A stretch of 64,000 nt of DNA from Muscardinus avellanarius (Eukaryota > Chordata > Mammalia > Rodentia > Gliridae): positions 29,022,792 through 29,086,791 of the forward strand of contig OY726572.1 in NCBI GenBank assembly GCA_963383645.1, given 5' to 3'. The position numbers and the translations under genes are program-made. This document shows, one piece after another, positions 1-12,105 of the stretch (position 1 is the first letter of the stretch; the number at the start of each line of letters is the position of its first letter). Below the pieces are notes generated by a model. It was not told the origin of the DNA. It searched no databases and saw only the letters and a list, made by a program, of their open reading frames with translations.

Positions 1-886
1 GGAAAGAATAGAGAGGGAGAGACATCTCACATAGTTATCTGAGTCCTACATGTTTCCCTGAACACTACTTCACAGTAATGGATGAAAATAATTTCTCAAG
101 CAGAGAGAATTTAGGTACTAAAACATATTCATTTTGTACCATAAGTTATTGTTTATCTTATGTGACATTTCCCAAAAAGCCATGAATTATAAACTCATAG
201 ATTACAGTATTGTTTACCGCAATTTATCCTAAAGCAGAGACAGTCTGTTAAGAATATTAGTTAGATAAGGACTTTCCTCCTAGCAAATATCATTAATGTA
301 TGTACCAGATTGTAAATATCAACATGTTTACAAAAAATTAAATAATGTATCTGCCTTTATTTTCTACAAACATCAACTCCAAATGAGTTAAAAATGTAGA
401 GCAAGTCAAACGTTTCAATTCCTTATTCTTTGAGTCAGTATTCAGCCAATGATTTGTCTCTATCATTCTTAGAAATTTTTTGCCACAACCCAAAGTCAAG
501 GCTGTGTATACAGGCAAGGGAAGCTCTTGTTTACCAACCACACCTTTAGACTTGCTACTCTGGTCCATGAATATTCCAAAACTGGCACTTTGGACTTTTC
601 ATGCTCCAACAATTACCTATGTGACTTTCTGGTTACCCCTGATAATTCAGTCTCCAGATGCGGCTATTGTTTAGTTCCAGTCTGTGTTCCAGCCTTCCCT
701 TTAGTCCCGTGAGCATCCTCAGTATCCCCTGAGGAAGTCATCATAGTAAATCTCAAATAAATCATCACACTACAGAATCACTAGATAGTATTCCTCTGAG
801 ACTGCTTGGAGAGGAAATCAAAACTCGTGTGCATTTAAGTCTACACAAGTCTTTTTACCCAATTATGATGTATAAATATAATGCAC
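1..886. other. Unique AT-rich non-coding stretch
   Basis: I see no repeat family, gene or RNA here. The short open frames between 338 and 712 overlap on both strands, have no recognisable domain and look like chance. Confidence 0.5.
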
Positions 887-1038
887 CAATAATATATATA
901 TAATATAACATATATAATATATAATATAATATATTATATATTCTATAATACATTATATAATTATATAATATATAATATACAATATATAATATACAATATA
1001 TAATATATAATATATTCTAATATATATATATATATTCG
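887..1038. repeat. AT-rich low-complexity tract
   Basis: About 150 bp composed almost entirely of A and T in irregular TATA/ATAT blocks. It is self-complementary in many registers. It has the look of a degenerate (TA)n microsatellite. Confidence 0.9.
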
Positions 1039-1267
1039 CACCTCTCAACCCATCTTTATATTCTCATTGTGCTATTCTCTAAGAATCTACCCAGGAACAG
1101 GAGACTGACAATAAGACTGGTAATGATTTTGTAATAACAGATGCATGTATAGGTGAAGAGAGAAATTCAATTTGTTTTAGATGTCAGGAAAGACTTTGCC
1201 TTATTTGATTATGCAGTTCTCTTGAATACTTGCTCCTCCAAAATAAATTTAGATATTCCTATTCCAA

Positions 1268-1757
1268 ACTATTATATGTTGAATTTTATTGGAGTTTTAA
1301 CCCTAGGTACCTGTTGGTGAGACTTTCTTTGGAAATAATCTTTGCAAATATTATAAATTTAAGGTGAGGTCATCTGGGTGGTCATCTCAGAAGAGGAAAC
1401 TGCAATGTGAAGGTTGACATATGGGAAACATCCAAGATGTTTCTAATCCAAGATGACTGGTGTCCTCAGAAGAGGAAACTGCAATATGAAGGTTGACATA
1501 TGGGAAACATCCTGCCCTAGAAAGATAGAAGAGGCAGGGATACAGCTGAAAGTCAGGAGATTGATGGCCATCACCAGAGGCTAAGGAGGCAAGAAAGAAT
1601 TCTACCCATGGTACCAGAGGCAGCATAGCCCCTAAAACACTTTGACCTCAGAGCTTTAACATCTGGAACAATAGAAGAATAAATGTCTATTGTTTTAAGC
1701 CATCTTATTTGAGGCAATTGGTTACGGTAACCACCAGGAGACTAGAGTATAGGCAAG
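1268..1757 (+). mobile_element. MLT1-like ERVL-MaLR solo LTR
   Basis: The order of landmarks matches the MLT1 LTR consensus as I know it: a GGAAATAATCTTTGCA block near 1331, GGTGAGGTCATC near 1364, AATCCAAGATGACTGGTGTCC near 1446, CTAAGGAGGCAAGAAAG near 1581, then AATAAATGTCTATTGTTTTAAGCC near 1679 and GGTTACGGTAACC near 1721, where the LTR's polyadenylation region is expected. It is diverged and therefore old. A 48-bp segment is duplicated inside it (1386-1433 and 1465-1512), which is not part of the consensus. No internal retroviral sequence flanks it, so it is a solo LTR. Confidence 0.7.
1386..1512. repeat. Local direct duplication inside the MLT1-like LTR
   Basis: Positions 1386-1433 and 1465-1512 are the same 48-bp sequence with one difference (G/A near 1407 versus 1486), offset 79 bp. 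The lower divergence of the copies relative to the host LTR implies the duplication came later than the LTR insertion. Confidence 0.85.
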
Positions 1758-2017
1758 TGATCTCTTAGGGATAAAGAAGATCCTTGGTAAATGGAGATTC
1801 AGATCTATGAGCATTACCATTCATGCTTGTTCCTTTAGTTAGATGAATAAGATCCCCAGTTTATGTTTATTCCAGATAGACTAGAGCAGAAGAACAATTT
1901 ATTTAAATGTAACTAAATTCAAAGACTTACATGTTATGCTCATAACTGATTTGGACTGTTTGACCAAGAAGAAACAATCTGAACTTCAAATACCAAATTG
2001 TTGACACAGGATTTAAT

Positions 2018-2238
2018 AATCAATGCATCATTGCCGGGCGTGGTGGCGCACGCTTGTAATCCCCGCGCTTGGGAGGCAGAGACAGGAGAATCGCGCAGGT
2101 TCGAAGCCAGCCGCGCGCGCTGGCTTAGGAGACCCTGTTTCCAAATGAAAATGTAAAAATAGGTCTGGGAGTGTAGCCCGGAGGTAGAAGGGCTTCCAGG
2201 AACCCCAGTACCACAAAAAAAAAAATCAATGCATCATT
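2018..2238 (+). mobile_element. Young B1-dID composite SINE with target-site duplications
   Basis: The SINE body is about 2033-2223. It starts GCCGGGCGTGGTGGCGCACG (7SL/B1-like), carries a perfect Pol III B box GGTTCGAAGCC at 2098-2108, then an inverted repeat AAGCCAGC/GCTGGCTT around 2102-2128, an ID-like right part near 2160-2210, and an A-tail. It is flanked by an exact 15-bp duplication AATCAATGCATCATT at 2018-2032 and 2224-2238. Retained CpG sites and perfect duplications show it is one of the youngest insertions here. Transcription would be by RNA polymerase III; mobilisation depends on L1 proteins supplied elsewhere. Confidence 0.93.
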
Positions 2239-2276
2239 TCTGGGAACCTATACATATCTTCCCAGTAAAATTATAA

Positions 2277-2277
<1 letters not shown>

Positions 2278-2320
<43 letters not shown>

Positions 2321-2430
2321 TTATATATATAAATAAATCACCAATATATATATTGAGAGAGCTCATAAACCATCTATATATATATATATATATATATATG
2401 ATATAAATCATTAATATATATATTGAGAGA
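2278..2430. repeat. (TA)n microsatellite with local duplication
   Basis: Two (TA)n runs (about 2278-2317 and 2375-2399) are separated and followed by two copies of a segment reading ATATATATTGAGAGA (near 2344 and 2414). The arrangement suggests a slippage or tandem duplication of a (TA)n-plus-flank unit. Confidence 0.85.
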
Positions 2431-2450
2431 ATTCAACACTGGGTGTTCAC

Positions 2451-3230
2451 TCCTCTTCTTTGAGAGGCAAGAGTGTCCCCAACCTGCCTACAGGGTGCAA
2501 ACACTTCTTTTTACTCTTAATAAGTTTGCTTATGCTTTGCTTTTGATGCATCCTGAAATTATCTTCAATGGTATAAGTTAAAAATCCTCCAGGGCTGAGT
2601 TGAGGTTTCATTACCCCCTTGGAGAGATATCCTCAAATCTCTGTCCAGTAAGAGAGTAATCAGGGACTCTGTCTTGGGGAAATTTTGTAACACTGCAGAC
2701 CAACAAAGTTCCAATAAAGACCAGAATTCTGAGTACACGGGACAAATTCTGTATGTCAGTATAGTAAGTATCCTCACTACCCAAATTTCTGGTAGAAAAT
2801 ATATATAAATTCATAGAGGAGGTCATTTGTTTTCAAAAAGGAGGTATGATTAGCATAAGGTAGAGCAAAACACTAAGTCACAAACACAAATAATCATTCT
2901 TACAGACATCTATTGTCTTACACATGTGAGACAGGGCAATGGTGGAAGGCTCCATCTAAGGGAATCCAGTGAGTTCCAAAATCATAAAATCCCTAGAAGG
3001 GAATAAATTGGTAGGAAATAGCCAGAAATTTAACTTTATTTTCATCATATAGGACATACTCATATATTGTCAAATTTCCCTCAATGGCATAAATGTTCCT
3101 CTCTATTTACAAAATATAAAAACAAAGTTATATCCCCTTCACCATACAAATCTGTTGCATATGAAAAAAAGTATAGTTGATAAGTATGTCCCCAATAAGC
3201 TAAGTTATGTGTAATGACAGGCATGCAAAA
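2451..3230. other. Non-coding stretch, nothing recognised
   Basis: Moderately AT-rich. Small open frames on the minus strand at 2565-2826 overlap one another in different frames and show no domain. A faint LTR-like character around 2560-2830 could not be tied to a family. Confidence 0.4.
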
Positions 3231-3498
3231 GCTCTGTTTCTTTTCTTTTCTTCTTTTTCTTTTTCTTTTTCTTTTTTTTTTTTTTTTGTACTGGGGGTGG
3301 AACCCAGGAGCTTTCTACCTCCAAGCTACACCCCCAGGCCTAATTTTTTATTCTTTATTTTCTGAAACAGGGTCTCACTGAATTGCAAAGGGCCTAACTA
3401 AGTAGCTGAGGCTGCCTGTGAACCCAGATCCTCCTGTCTCAGCCTCCAGAATGCTGGGATTACAAGCGTGTGCCACCATGCCCAGCTCTGTTTCTTTT
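3231..3498 (-). mobile_element. B1-dID SINE, older long form, minus strand
   Basis: The body is 3245-3484. Read on the minus strand it has the B1-like head (GGGCATGGTGGCACACG type), the GCCTCAGCTACTTAGT block and an ID-like tail with TGTAGCTTGGAGG. On the plus strand it begins with a T-rich tail (complement of the A-tail). A 14-bp duplication GCTCTGTTTCTTTT lies at 3231-3244 and 3485-3498. Confidence 0.9.
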
Positions 3499-4975
3499 TA
3501 TTTATTTATTTTTTTGAAGAAATTAAGTGTATTGTTTTCAATGTTTAGCATAATACCTTATCCACAACATTTTTCTCAATGAATATTCAGAGATGAAATG
3601 GGGACTTCTTCCATTTCTAGCACTCAGCAGCTACTACTCTACACTATAGCAGAAACCTAGGAGAACAACTTATTGATTTATTTACCATTTTGTTGCCATT
3701 TTTAAATTAAATCTAGTACATTCACAGAGTAACTCCACTGAGCATAGATATCTGGATCGTGATTACAACTAATTTCTACTATGGTCATTCATAATCTTTG
3801 GCATTGTTTGTATTTGGTGAGCTAAAGTAATTTATTTTGGGCCACATACATGGATCTTTATTTGAACAACTGAATGAATCATTGTAAAACCCCACTGACT
3901 AAATGGTTGATGGAATCTGGTAACACACAGAGATAGTGATTACCTGGCCTTAAATTTCCTCTGGTTTTTCTGCTGTTGATACTATCACCTGCATCTTTTG
4001 ATTGCAAGTATTTGGGGCATTGAGCCAGTTCCCATTTCATTACATAAAGCTGATCTGAGCATGTAGAAACCATACCAATCAGCACTTTTTAGAAAATGAA
4101 ACAATTTGCAAGTTCCTGAAAGATAGATCACAATGAGGAAGTGCACTGTACTATGCTTTCAAAGTGAAATTTCAGCAGTAAATTTGCTTATAAAAATGGT
4201 ACTCACATGTACCTATTTGTCGAGGAGAGTCCTGTTTTATACCAGATGTTTTGCTGTAATTGTTAATGGTGTTCTTTTTTTTCCAAATCATTCCTGTTTG
4301 ATTGTAACTTATATGATCAACTTATGTTACACTTATATGTAATACTTTTCTGAGATTCTATAAACATACTTTAGCAACCTGGAAGGAAATATACAAAAAG
4401 ATTTACAGCCTTCTAGAAGTGGTGAGACAGGAGAAATATAGCATATATAACAAGTTCAGCCAAGGGAACAATGGGTCAAGGATAGTGGGGCAGTTGATGT
4501 AAGAGGAATACGCAGATGTAATATATCCAGTCAGAGAGAAGAAATGAGATTTTAAATTGGGAAAAACTAAAAAAGTACCATCATACCAGAAGGAAAAGCA
4601 GAGTTCAAAAATAAAAAATCTGCAAAATTTGGAGGAAAATTTACAAAAGCTTCTGTGTATTGCCTGTCTACTACATGCTAGAACCTAGACTTATGATTTT
4701 TATGCAAAATGTGTAAACATATAAAATGGATATTTTTATGTTTTATATATAAAGATGGAGACAGAGAGTTAAGTGATCTGCTGAATATGAATAAATTAGA
4801 TGGTGGGTCCAGTTTATGAAAACAAATTTGCCTGGCTTTCAAAATGTTATATTCTTAAATAGGAGATTTTCTCTTTAGACTCTAAGATTAATGACTCTGA
4901 ATTGCTGGGCTTTGTATTTTGTATTGCATGATGACTGGAAAAATTTCACAGGGTTCTGCAAGAAGCCTAGAGGAG
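3499..4975. other. Unique AT-rich stretch, no gene seen
   Basis: Nothing recognisable. Open frames of about 70 codons near 3879-4085 (minus) and 4133-4342 (plus) have no domain or codon bias that I can see. Confidence 0.4.
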
Positions 4976-4995
4976 GGGGAAAAAAGTGAGTGAGT

Positions 4996-5050
<55 letters not shown>

Positions 5051-5076
5051 AGAAAGAGCGAGCGCGAGCGCGCGCA
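4976..5076. repeat. (GAGT)n/(GA)n polypurine microsatellite
   Basis: A few GTGA units lead into about 30 GA dinucleotides (5000-5042) and then degenerate GAAA/GCGA repeats ending in a CG-rich alternation near 5060-5076. The plus strand is almost all purine over about 80 bp. Confidence 0.95.
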
Positions 5077-6369
5077 ACAGCAAATAATGGGTCTCTACTA
5101 AGCCCTCAATAGAACCAAGCTAAGACTGGTTACCAGATGTTTTATTTAGTAATACACTTTTACTTAGTGATTATGTTAACCAATGATTGGTTACTATTAT
5201 AAATATCTGATATAATCAAACCATAAAGATAGAAGAATTATTTTGGATTCAGGGGTTGAAATCCCTGCTTTGGGGTCTATAGTGAAACACTATGTCTTGA
5301 CTGGGAGCATGTGGAGAGCAAATCCACTCATCTTGTGACTAGAAAGTTAAAGAGAAAAAGAGGAAGAAACTTAGGTCCCCAAATTCTTTTCAGTGAACTG
5401 AATAGATCCTATAGGGCTTTACCTCTTAAAGGTTCTACCATATTCCAGCAGGGCCTCCAACACATGTGCCTTTGGAGTAATTTAAGATCTAAACTACAAA
5501 GCAGTGATAAGAAGAATCCTACTTCATCAATAAAAGATAAAAGGAAAGGAATATGCAATTACGTACTTTTTAAGAATCACAGTCTCAGAATTATGCTGAA
5601 TTTTTTATATAACAGTGAAATCCTAGATAAAAATATTCACTCAGCATCTATTTGGGAATTCTATTTACTCATAAATCATATATCTATTTTTAAATACTGT
5701 TGAGAAATTTCCAAATATGTTTGTGATTAAAATTTTTTGATAGGTAGAATAAAGTATGAAACTTTTCATTATCATTTCATTATTATTTGACCCCTCAGAA
5801 TGATCATGTCTCAGTGAAAATTGTCTTTGAGGTCATCTTCTATTCCCAGGACTCACTGGAGATCTGTGTTCACTCAACTTCTGGATCAATTAGGGAACTT
5901 CTTTTGCTCTGCAATATCTTAGGTGCCTTCTCAGAACTACAGACCTGCCATCAGTACCTCCTATTTATTATTTCCTCATAATAAACCCCAGAATTTTGTC
6001 ATGGAGAAAAGACTGTTGAAGAAATGCATAGCTCTAGAACACTTTTGAGAATAAAATTGTTTTGTACTGTTCTAGTTCTTAATGACACCTCATTAAGAGT
6101 GAGAGCATGTATTTAATATATGCTATCTTCAGAGCATGCCCTGATAATCATAGAATCTTCCAGGAGACACTTCCTTTCCCCTTGAGAATTTTGAAAGTAT
6201 ATTTATCTGTCATTAGAGGTGCCACTGATTACTTTGATAAAGCCTCTACTCTTTCTTTCAGTAGCAGAACCATTTCTTTTTGTTTGTTTTGGCTGGAGTT
6301 CTTTTTTTTTTCCTTTTGCTTCTTGTTACAATTATTTATTTGAGAAATTTCTTTTGCCTTAGATCTGCC
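5077..6369. other. Unique non-coding stretch
   Basis: No repeat family recognised. The longest open frame (5311-5703, plus, 130 codons) is lysine- and serine-rich at the start and hydrophobic at the end, with no motif or homologue I recognise. I treat it as chance. Sequence near 5787-5985 ends in an AATAAA-like motif but has no other gene signature. Confidence 0.4.
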
Positions 6370-6550
6370 AAACATTTCCCACAAGGGGCTGGATAGTATT
6401 TTCAGTGCTACAGACCATCCATCCCCTATTATCACTGCTATAGAAATATACTGTGATGGCACAATTAAAATGTAAATGAACCACTGTAGCCACAATTAAT
6501 ATGTAAATGAGCTGTGTTCCAATAAAACTTTATTCACAAAATGTAAGCAA
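6370..6550 (+). mobile_element. hAT-type non-autonomous DNA transposon fragment
   Basis: The segment contains GGGCTGGATAGTATTTTCAG (6386-6405), TATCACTGCTATAG (6429-6442) and GTGTTCCAATAAAACTTTATT (6513-6533) in the order found in a common mammalian hAT-Charlie-like MER element. Terminal inverted repeats are missing, so this is an internal remnant. The exact subfamily is not determinable by eye. Confidence 0.55.
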
Positions 6551-7790
6551 TAACTATGACAGTTTAATGGCCTAAACATCATATTAGATTATGTCTCTTT
6601 TGAAAAGAAATCAAATATATAATATTTTATGGCTTAGAGTGAAATCTCATTTTTGGTGTATATTGTTCTATATAGGCATTTGAGGCTTATTCTAAACCAA
6701 TCTTTCTTATCTCATCCTCTGATACTGTCACCCAGGTAAACAATAATCTAGTTACTCTTTGTTTATAATCTTTGCCCATATATAGATGTTCAATTTTTAA
6801 AAGAATCTTCATATGCTTCTTTTTGCTGTAATTGCTTTACTATATATCAGTCTTAATTGATTAAGTCTTAGTATAAATGGTTCTTTTGGGCACATAATCA
6901 TTTTTTTTTTCTGGCTTAGTCATTTCTTCCACAAAATGCTCAAAAGATGCTGTATACATCTTTATTACTTATTATTTTGCATTTCAGCTATTTGTTCAGG
7001 TCTGTAGTCAACTTCTAAATGAGCTCCTTCAAAATCAGGAAATCATCACTTTTTTCTTCACAACATTAGCATAATAACTGGTATGTAGGAAGTACACAAT
7101 TAATAAAACTAACTCAGTCAGTCATTCTGGAAATGAATATTAAACTCCTACTAGAGAGGCATGTTCAAGGTCTTAAGAATACAATAGTGGATAAAATAAA
7201 TAAAATCTCTGGCTTCAGGGAGCTTGTATTCCACTTTATATGAGACTATTAATAATCAATAAAAATATATGGTAAGTCATGTTGCTTAAAAATAACAATA
7301 GTAAGGTAATGAAGAATGAAGAAGAATGCTTTTTCACTGTTTTCCTTTAGGAGATGATATGTAAGCAAACATGAAGGGAAATTAATTCACCATCACAATA
7401 GTAAATGTTGAATAAATGAATGAATCATAGGGACAGGTGCATTTGAGTGTGTTATGGTTTTCTCTGTGTGCTTGACTCATTTTTTCCCAAGTTTCTGCTG
7501 CCCTCCTCTGGAAATAAATAAGCCAATTAAAGTTAATTTTTTGGAGAAGAATCTCAAATATACCATAGCGGTATGCTTCTATTGGTTTCAGAAAAGCTAT
7601 GTGGCCATGGGAAGTTATTCTCACTAATACAAGAAGTACAATCTAATTGCTTCTCTTCACAAAACAAGTATTAGAATATTAGACCCATAAGTAGATTTTA
7701 ACTCTTTTCTTCTCAAAAGGAAAATCAGTTTCTTGAGTATGTTCTGATAGTATTTTTATAATCTGGTATAGAAGTACACTTTAAAAAAAC
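6551..7790. other. Unique AT-rich stretch, nothing recognised
   Basis: I see no repeats or genes. The 80-codon minus-strand frame at 7382-7624 is unremarkable. Confidence 0.4.
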
Positions 7791-7792
7791 AA

Positions 7793-7793
7793 T

Positions 7794-7832
<39 letters not shown>
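7793..7832. repeat. (TA)n microsatellite
   Basis: About 20 perfect AT/TA dinucleotides. Confidence 0.95.
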
Positions 7833-7836
<4 letters not shown>

Positions 7837-9643
7837 CATAAGTGTTGGAACTCTTTCAAAGTATGGACTCCATCTTATTCATTTAGAAAATCTATCAAGA
7901 TATCTGGCACAGAATTTCTGTTACATAAATGCCAAATTAAATTAATGATTAGCCTATTTCAAAGGTTCTCTACACCTATCTTAAAATTGAAGAAGCAAAT
8001 ACATCCAATAGAAAAAAAATTTCTTTTCTTTTCCATGCAAAGACTTCTTAAAAGTTTAGCACTTGTTTGATGAGCATTTTCAATACTTTTTTCATTGTTG
8101 TTGGGGATTTTTATCCTAGACTAAGAGTCCTAATAAAAAGGCTACATCTTTAATCTAAGGAGTACATAATAATTTACAGACTTGAGACTAAGGAGGTTTT
8201 TTGTTTTTTTTTTAAGATTTAAAGAAGTTTATTAGAAAGATAGAAATACAGAAAATAGAAAAACAGAAAATAGTTACAGCCCAATGCTAAAATGGCATGA
8301 GGGGGAAGGGTGGCCCAGGCCAATTCACCACTCCCCAGGAATTTGAAATATTATAATAGTTTCACCCTTTTGAAATATTATAATATTGTCATCCTTTGGC
8401 CACTGAACAAACCTCTTAATAGTTTGAGGTTATTTTACAGATTGACACTTCCCTTGTTACTTCTTTTACATCTATTAAAAAGGATCTTCTTAAAGAACCT
8501 TAAAAAGTTACATGGTTCACGTAAGGATAATGTTATTTATGTAATTCTAAATTTAACATATTTGGCAGATTGATAATTAAAATAGAAAGACATTGTTAAG
8601 AAAAAATAATGTGGATGATTATTTTCTTTTCTTTGGTATAATAGGACTTCTGCAAATATTTTTTGAGTCTAAGAAATTCACACTGGTATTATAAAACTCT
8701 TATTCAATAGATACACACATAGAATTTCATGTCAATAAAAAATCCTCTACTTGCATTTTACTTATAAAAGCTATTCATTTCACATGTGCTTTCTCAGAAA
8801 ATACACCCTGCCTAATTCTATATTATCTAAGCAAATAGGGAATAAGATAAATGTTGAGTAATATATTCCTTTTTCTATAAAATAACAAAATCATGAGTAC
8901 TTTTATTGTGTTTTCCTATTGCCCAAAATGAAATGTAATTGGATATTTTTAGAACTGAAACAACAACAACAAAACATTAAGTTCCTACATTAACAATGAA
9001 TATATTTTTTCTGGTTTTAGGAAAAATAAATTAATGAGGTGATAAAACTGCATCCAGTCACCTAAGACTGCTTTAGGTTATCTATGCCTACATCTTACTG
9101 TGCAAAAGATTTTAATGCAAAAAGATGAACTTCTGATCAAGATGTCTTATTGAAGAAAATGGAAGTGTTTTCCTGGTTCAAAACATGGAAAATGTTGGGT
9201 TATATATATTTAAAATATTACAAATCTATATCTGAGCCCACAGACATGAATGGTAAATGTCCATGTGACTCCAAAGCAATATGATATAAGAAAAACAGAA
9301 AGTATCTCAGCATCATTTGTGAATTAGTAATTGAAGCTAAGCAACCACTAGAGTACTAGAGCCAAATATGTAACTGTTGGTTGAAGGTGAAACACCAAAC
9401 AAAGGGAAAGGAAGGACAGTACAACATTAAGAAGTAAGAACAAGGACCTCAGACCAAAATGAGAGTTCAGGAAATGATAGCCTCACATATAAATGTTGAT
9501 ATACAGTTGTGTTTTTTAAATAAGGGGAAATGAACACATGAATAACACATGAACATACGATGTTCATGAAATCATGAACATAGAATACAAAGACTTTTAT
9601 TCTCAACTTTTTTGAAATTATATGGTATACAAATCCTTACTGA
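7833..9643. other. AT-rich stretch with possible unidentified repeat
   Basis: The part from about 8194 to 8560 starts with a T-run, then an A/G-rich segment and a less AT-rich block. It looks like the end of a degenerate retroelement, but I cannot name it. The 87-codon plus frame at 8310-8573 lies in this block and shows no domain. Confidence 0.3.
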
Positions 9644-9686
9644 AAATCTATCTATCTATCTATCTATCTATCATCTATCTCTACCA
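9644..9686. repeat. (ATCT)n microsatellite
   Basis: Perfect TCTA tetranucleotide repeats over about 25 bp, with an imperfect extension. Confidence 0.95.
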
Positions 9687-10162
9687 TATATCATCTATTT
9701 TTAAATTTGTGAATCCAGTAGGAAACAGGAAGAAGTAACCAAGAAGCCTTTGCTCTGCAAGTCTTCCTCAGTGCACTGCCTACTTAAGTGGATCTTCTGA
9801 GGACTTAAACCAATGCAATTTGGACTTTCAAACTACAAATATATATATAGCCAGTGAATAGTTGGGAAAGTTAAATGCTAAGAAAGATCATGATTATCAA
9901 ATAACTGGGAGATAGAGTTATTAAAAAGATTTCAAAATAAATAATTGTGATGTGTAAACTAACAAAAGGAATAACATTCATAAAATAAAAGAGGGCAATT
10001 ATGAATCAAGAAGACATTATGTAAATCAACAAAGTACAAATCTTAGGAGTAAGAATTTTTCACTATCTATATGATTAGGGATGTTATTTAACCCTCTACC
10101 CCTCAGTTTCCTGATCTATAAGGTAAATAATGTAGAACAATGCTTGGTACCATGTAATCACT

Positions 10163-10488
10163 TGAAATGGGTTGGATTCAGAATGACCCCTTAATCCTCA
10201 GAGATGAAAGGTAGCAATGTTGAAAGGAGGACTTGGTTGCTAAGGAAGAGTCTCTGGGGAACCACTAAGTGATTCTTTTTTTTTCCCTGCTCTCATTCTC
10301 TCTGCGTACAGTCTTCACTATGTAAGAACAGAGTTTTGTGTTTTTCCTTTTTCCACTTCCCAATGCCATGCCTTGAGCTTTGCAGATACCAGTTTCACAT
10401 GGACCAAACCCTCAAACCTCCAAAAACTATGAGTAAATAAATCTTTTGTCCTCTAAGTGGTGTGGTCAGTCAATGAGAATGTTGGTCC
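10163..10488 (+). repeat. 5' LTR of the MaLR element
   Basis: Starts TGAAATGGGTTGG. It shares with the 3' LTR the series CCATGCCTTGAGCT, a CACATGGAC block and a TAAATAAATCTTTTGTCCTCTAAG polyadenylation region (10433-10456). Exact outer ends are uncertain by a few bases. Confidence 0.7.
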
Positions 10489-11778
10489 AGAAAGAAATTG
10501 ATATCAGGAGTGAAGTCAGTGCTGTATATAAGTCTTCCAAGTGTTTGTGAGTCTTTGGAACTTTTTTTGTGAGAGAAAGATGGAAGAACCAATGGCTATT
10601 AAGGTGGATGGTAGGGACAGTACCCAGGATATTTTGGAGGGAAAACAGGGCTTCATATAAAAATGGAGTAAAGGCCACACAAGTGTTATATTCTAGCAAA
10701 GAACTTATTGGCATTTTGCCTGTGACCTGAAACTTTGCATGAGACTGAATTTAAAGATGATGGATTAAGCAAGCTGGTGAAGGAAATATAAAAATATTAA
10801 AGTATCCAAACTGTGTTAGGGATAATGATATCTGCACTCAGTGAATTGTACATTAAATTTCAGGAGCAGAAGGTAAAGCAGAGAGACTATAGATTTTCAG
10901 TTTTGCCAGGAAGGTATATATAAAACTAGGGCCCAAAGAGTTTGTATTATAGAAGAAAGTAAGATAGGTGAAAGGAAGAAGAAAGTGGTGGCTGTGATGG
11001 AAGTGGGGTCAGTGGTGCCACAGAGAGAGACGTCTAGCTGTGACCTAGAGATGGGCTCTGTGGCTGTGATTGAAAAAGCCCTAGAAGAAATGATTAAAGA
11101 GGGTGTGACTACCTGTCTTCTTGACAATCTCAATACTCAAGTATTTCTAGTTTTGTTGTAAAAAGGGGGCCAGAGAGACTTCCCCTCAGATTTTATAAAA
11201 AGACACAAGAATCCAGGCTAAATGTGACAAAGTTAAAATCCCTAAAAGTAGGTTCAAGTGGGGAAATTTGTAAAGCTGTGAGGGTGAATCCAAGATTTTA
11301 AGAAAACCCCCTGATAGTTAAAGAAGCAAGAAATGTGGGATTACCACCAGAAAAAGCTTCAAGCTTCAAGCCATGGAGACAGGCCAATAGAGACAATGTG
11401 TTACTGATTGCAATGAACCAGGCTATAGGGGTGGGGCTGCCAAAGGCCCCTCGAGATCTCATCTCACCACCATGTGCCCCAGATGACAAAAATGGAGTTT
11501 CTGGATTAAATGCTTGCCCTGCTGAATTTCCATACCGTTTTGGCCCCATTCCTTCTTTCTATGACCATGTTACTCCCTTTTGGAATACAAATGTTCACTC
11601 TGTGCCATTGTGCTTTATATTTGCTTTTTGTTTTTACAGCCCGTAATTTACTTTTAATCTCAGAGGAGACTTTAGACTTTGAATTTTGTGTGATGCTGTA
11701 GCTTAAAACTGAGAACTTTTGGATATGGAGTAATATATTTTGCATTGTGAGATGACCATGAGGTCTACAGGGCCAAAG

Positions 11779-12105
11779 GTTGAATATAATAGTATTTATT
11801 TAGAATTTCCTCTTAACCCTCATTGAATAAGGTAAGGACTTTGTAAACAGGGTTTGGTTTGCTTGGAGGGGCCTATGGAGGTGTGGCCTTGAGGATTATG
11901 GTTTCTCCTTCCCCTTGCTCTTCTGTTTTCTGGTTTTGGCCTCCACAATGTATGAGTAGAGTCAAACTCTTCCTCTTTCCACTTTCTGCCACCATGCCTT
12001 GAGCTCCACAAACACTAGCCTTACATGGACTGAATCTCCAAGTCTCCTAAAATATCAAGCAATAAATATTCCTTCCTCTAAGATTATAGCAGTTAGAATA
12101 TCTAT
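11779..12105 (+). repeat. 3' LTR of the MaLR element
   Basis: Contains CCACCATGCCTTGAGCTCCA (11989-12008), a TTACATGGACTGAATCTCC block (12022-12040) and an AATAAATATTCCTTCCTCTAAG polyadenylation region (12061-12082). These align with 10366-10456 of the 5' LTR with many differences. Confidence 0.7.

Larger units (their letters stand above)
10163..12105 (+). mobile_element. ERVL-MaLR retroelement with both LTRs
   Basis: Two related LTRs bracket a ~1.3-kb internal region. The internal part shows landmarks of the MaLR internal sequence: the ATATCAGGAGTGAAG entry near 10501, a GAACTTATTGGCATTTTGCC block (10701-10720), and at the 3' end GAGACTTTAGACTTTGAATTT (11665-11685) followed by GATGCTGTAGCTTAAAACTG and a TTTTGCATTGTGAGATGACC block near 11738. 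MaLR elements have no functional gag-pol genes of their own and depended on ERVL enzymes in trans. All frames are broken. The 103-codon frame at 11335-11646 lies inside this non-coding internal region. LTR divergence indicates an old, immobile copy. Confidence 0.75.

Noticed and set aside
5311..5703. 130-codon open frame as a possible gene
   Set aside because: No domain, no convincing splice or promoter context, an AT-rich end and nothing similar that I recognise. It is within chance length for this much sequence.
11335..11646. 103-codon frame as a host or viral gene
   Set aside because: It lies inside the internal region of the MaLR element, which has no functional genes, and shows no retroviral domain that I can identify.
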